Origin: an uncultured Bacteroidales bacterium
Lineage (GTDB): Bacteria; Bacteroidota; Bacteroidia; Bacteroidales; Marinilabiliaceae
Assembly: GCA_937892095.1 (NCBI GenBank)
Contig: CALAVC010000213.1
Coordinates: 1 to 51,940, forward strand
Length of the DNA stretch: 51,940 nt
Reading direction: 5' to 3'
Position 1 is the first letter of the stretch. Every line of letters starts with the position of its first letter. Shown here one piece after another: positions 50,740 to 51,940 of the stretch. The notes under the pieces were generated by a model. It ran no database searches. It saw only the letters and a list, made by a program, of their open reading frames with translations, and was not told the origin of the DNA. Position numbers and translations under genes: made by a program.

Positions 50740-51693
50740 ATGAAATCCGTTGCCGATATACTTGCTAACCAATCAACACCTGGCTTCTCCATCGAAGTTC
50801 TCCCTCCCATCAAGGGTAAAAGCATAAATCAGCTCTTTGCCGACCTCGACAAACTCACAGCCTTTCACCCTCTCTTTGTCAACATAACAACTCACCACTC
50901 AGAACCAATTTTTCTCCCTCTTGCCGACGGTAACTTGCGTAAAATGTTTGTCCGGCGTCGTCCGGGAACAGTAGCAGTAGCCTCTGCCATCCAAAATCGC
51001 TACAATATACCAGTCGTTCCTCATATCATTTGTTCAGGATTCTCCCCCGAAGAAACCGAATACGTCCTCATCGACCTCGACTTCCTTGGCATTCACGACC
51101 TTTTTCTCCTCCGTGGCGATAACGACAAAGAAACCTTCGTCCCCAAAAACGTAAGCCATCAATATGCCTCACAACTTATCGAGCAAGTAAACAATTTTAA
51201 TTCTGGCAAGTCTATCGACGGTTCCGATTTTGAAAAGCCATCCACTCTTTTCACGTTCGGTGTCGCAGGCTATCCCGAAAAACATGCCGAAGCACCCAAT
51301 CTAAAAACCGACATCGACCGACTAAAACAAAAAGTCGACATGGGTGCCGACTACGTCGTTACGCAGCTCTTCTACGACAACCAAAAATTCTATCGTTTTG
51401 TCGATTCGGCCATGTCTGCCGGAATCTCTGTCCCCATCATACCCGGTCTCAAACCGCTAAGTCGCAAAAAGCAATTAAGTGTAATCCCCAGCGTTTTCGG
51501 AACCGAAATCCCTCAATCGCTTGTCGAAAGCATCTCGTCCGCAAGCGACGACAATGAAGTCAAAAAAATAGGACAAGACTTCCTCCTTTCACAAGCCGAC
51601 GACCTTATTCACCATGGCGTAAATTGTGTCCATTTCTACACACTCGGAGCCGTCGACACCATCTGCAATGTCCTCTCTTCCCTTTTTAAATAA
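50740..51693 (+). CDS. metF: 5,10-methylenetetrahydrofolate reductase
   Basis: The 317-residue TIM-barrel flavoprotein reduces methylene-THF to methyl-THF for methionine synthesis. Typical segments are FSIEVLPPIKGKSI (the family's catalytic-Glu strand), VNITTHHSE, IPVVPHIICSGFSPEE, DLFLLRGDN, FTFGVAGYPEKHAEAPN and GADYVVTQLFYDNQKFYRF, ending with GVNCVHFYTLG. Length fits bacterial MetF. It is probably a single-gene unit, as a terminator precedes it; I see no exact promoter match in the short gap. It uses the folate pool that FolE, also in this window, helps to make. Confidence 0.96.
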   Translation: MKSVADILANQSTPGFSIEVLPPIKGKSINQLFADLDKLTAFHPLFVNITTHHSEPIFLPLADGNLRKMFVRRRPGTVAVASAIQNRYNIPVVPHIICSGFSPEETEYVLIDLDFLGIHDLFLLRGDNDKETFVPKNVSHQYASQLIEQVNNFNSGKSIDGSDFEKPSTLFTFGVAGYPEKHAEAPNLKTDIDRLKQKVDMGADYVVTQLFYDNQKFYRFVDSAMSAGISVPIIPGLKPLSRKKQLSVIPSVFGTEIPQSLVESISSASDDNEVKKIGQDFLLSQADDLIHHGVNCVHFYTLGAVDTICNVLSSLFK

Positions 51694-51731
51694 ATCACCA
51701 CTTTGAGCCGAAAAATTAAAATGTACTTCGC

Positions 51732-51765
51732 TTTGCTAAAAGATTAAATAAAAAGTGTAATTTTG
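51732..51765 (+). promoter_or_regulatory. Promoter of a gene running off the right edge
   Basis: TTTG at 51732-51735, a 22-base spacer and TAATTTTG at 51758-51765 match the Bacteroidota consensus, which supports a new transcription unit beginning here. Confidence 0.6.
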
Positions 51766-51881
51766 CAAATGTTCGAAACATTTTATCTGTTGCTCGAACT
51801 CCGTTCTTTGAATTATTTCACGAGGCACACATATCAACTGACAAAATATTTTTCCGCACATCATTAAGCCAAGTAAAAAGC

Positions 51882-51940
51882 ATGGAATATATAACCTTCG
51901 ACAATACCCGATTAAATCCTAAAAGTCAGCGGAATGAGAC
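51882..51940 (+). CDS. Possible N-terminus of an unidentified gene (partial)
   Basis: An ATG at 51882 opens a frame that stays open to the window end (19 complete codons, starting MEYITFDNTRLN). It lies about 115 bases after a good promoter. Too little is visible to name a family, and the true start could be elsewhere. Confidence 0.3.
   Translation, partial: MEYITFDNTRLNPKSQRNE

Noticed and set aside
51769..51867. Short reading frame (32 codons) after the last promoter
   Set aside because: It has no recognisable features, and the frame from 51882 that stays open to the edge is an equally good or better candidate.
1..51940. CRISPR arrays, insertion sequences, prophage, rRNA or tRNA genes
   Set aside because: I looked for regularly spaced repeats, transposase or integrase motifs, phage structural genes and tRNA-like cloverleaf signatures and found none.

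Overview
The window is a chromosomal stretch from a member of the Bacteroidota, most likely the order Bacteroidales. The evidence is a type III glutamine synthetase (GlnN), an RprX/RprY two-component pair, a HmuY/HmuR-type haem uptake operon, a T9SS type A sorted surface protein, an ExbB-hypothetical-ExbD-ExbD cluster, a stand-alone TrpB2, an OMP_b-brl type outer membrane protein, almost no Shine-Dalgarno sequences, and many copies of the Bacteroidota promoter signature (TTTG, about 20 bases, TAnnTTTG). I cannot name a genus. I saw no phage, insertion sequence, CRISPR array, rRNA or tRNA.

Left half (1-34.2 kb), nearly all minus strand. In transcription order: a degenerate hybrid sensor protein, pdxB, recO and a PaaK-like adenylate-forming enzyme that runs off the left edge; the ExbB/ExbD energisation operon; ileS-dksA-lspA-tatD, with folE diverging from ileS; an adenylate cyclase translationally coupled to rprX, then rprY; a universal stress protein on the plus strand; the haem operon (calycin-like lipoprotein, HmuY, HmuR); glnN; a 52-residue peptide gene followed by a 1103-residue T9SS cargo; and an 1806-residue alpha-2-macroglobulin lipoprotein.

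Right half (34.3-51.9 kb), mostly plus strand: an outer membrane beta-barrel protein with a Gly/Arg tail; cvpA, a LuxR-type regulator, a glutaminyl-cyclase-like M28 lipoprotein and a GNAT-like protein; a visibly decaying locus (secreted 70-residue protein, frameshifted ECF sigma factor, 29-residue anti-sigma remnant, orphan T9SS tail, FGE-like pseudogene with a nonsense codon at a conserved Trp); a Nudix hydrolase and a guanine-deaminase-like enzyme on the minus strand; trpB2; an OmpA-type lipoprotein; a NhaC antiporter; then rplM-rpsI, rpsB, tsf and metF.

Several parts plausibly work together. ExbB/ExbD would energise the HmuR receptor. LspA would process the many lipoproteins. The cyclase, RprX and RprY form one signalling operon. 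Strand composition switches with gene orientation near 34-36 kb: the plus strand looks G/T-rich to the left and C/A-rich to the right, including in the few genes that run against the trend, so the window may span a replication-related skew boundary. The most unusual observations are the decay cluster at 40.8-42.7 kb, the cyclase with a degenerate HD-like tail, a candidate pseudoknot leader before rpsB, a structured leader before rplM, and paired repeats upstream of glnN.
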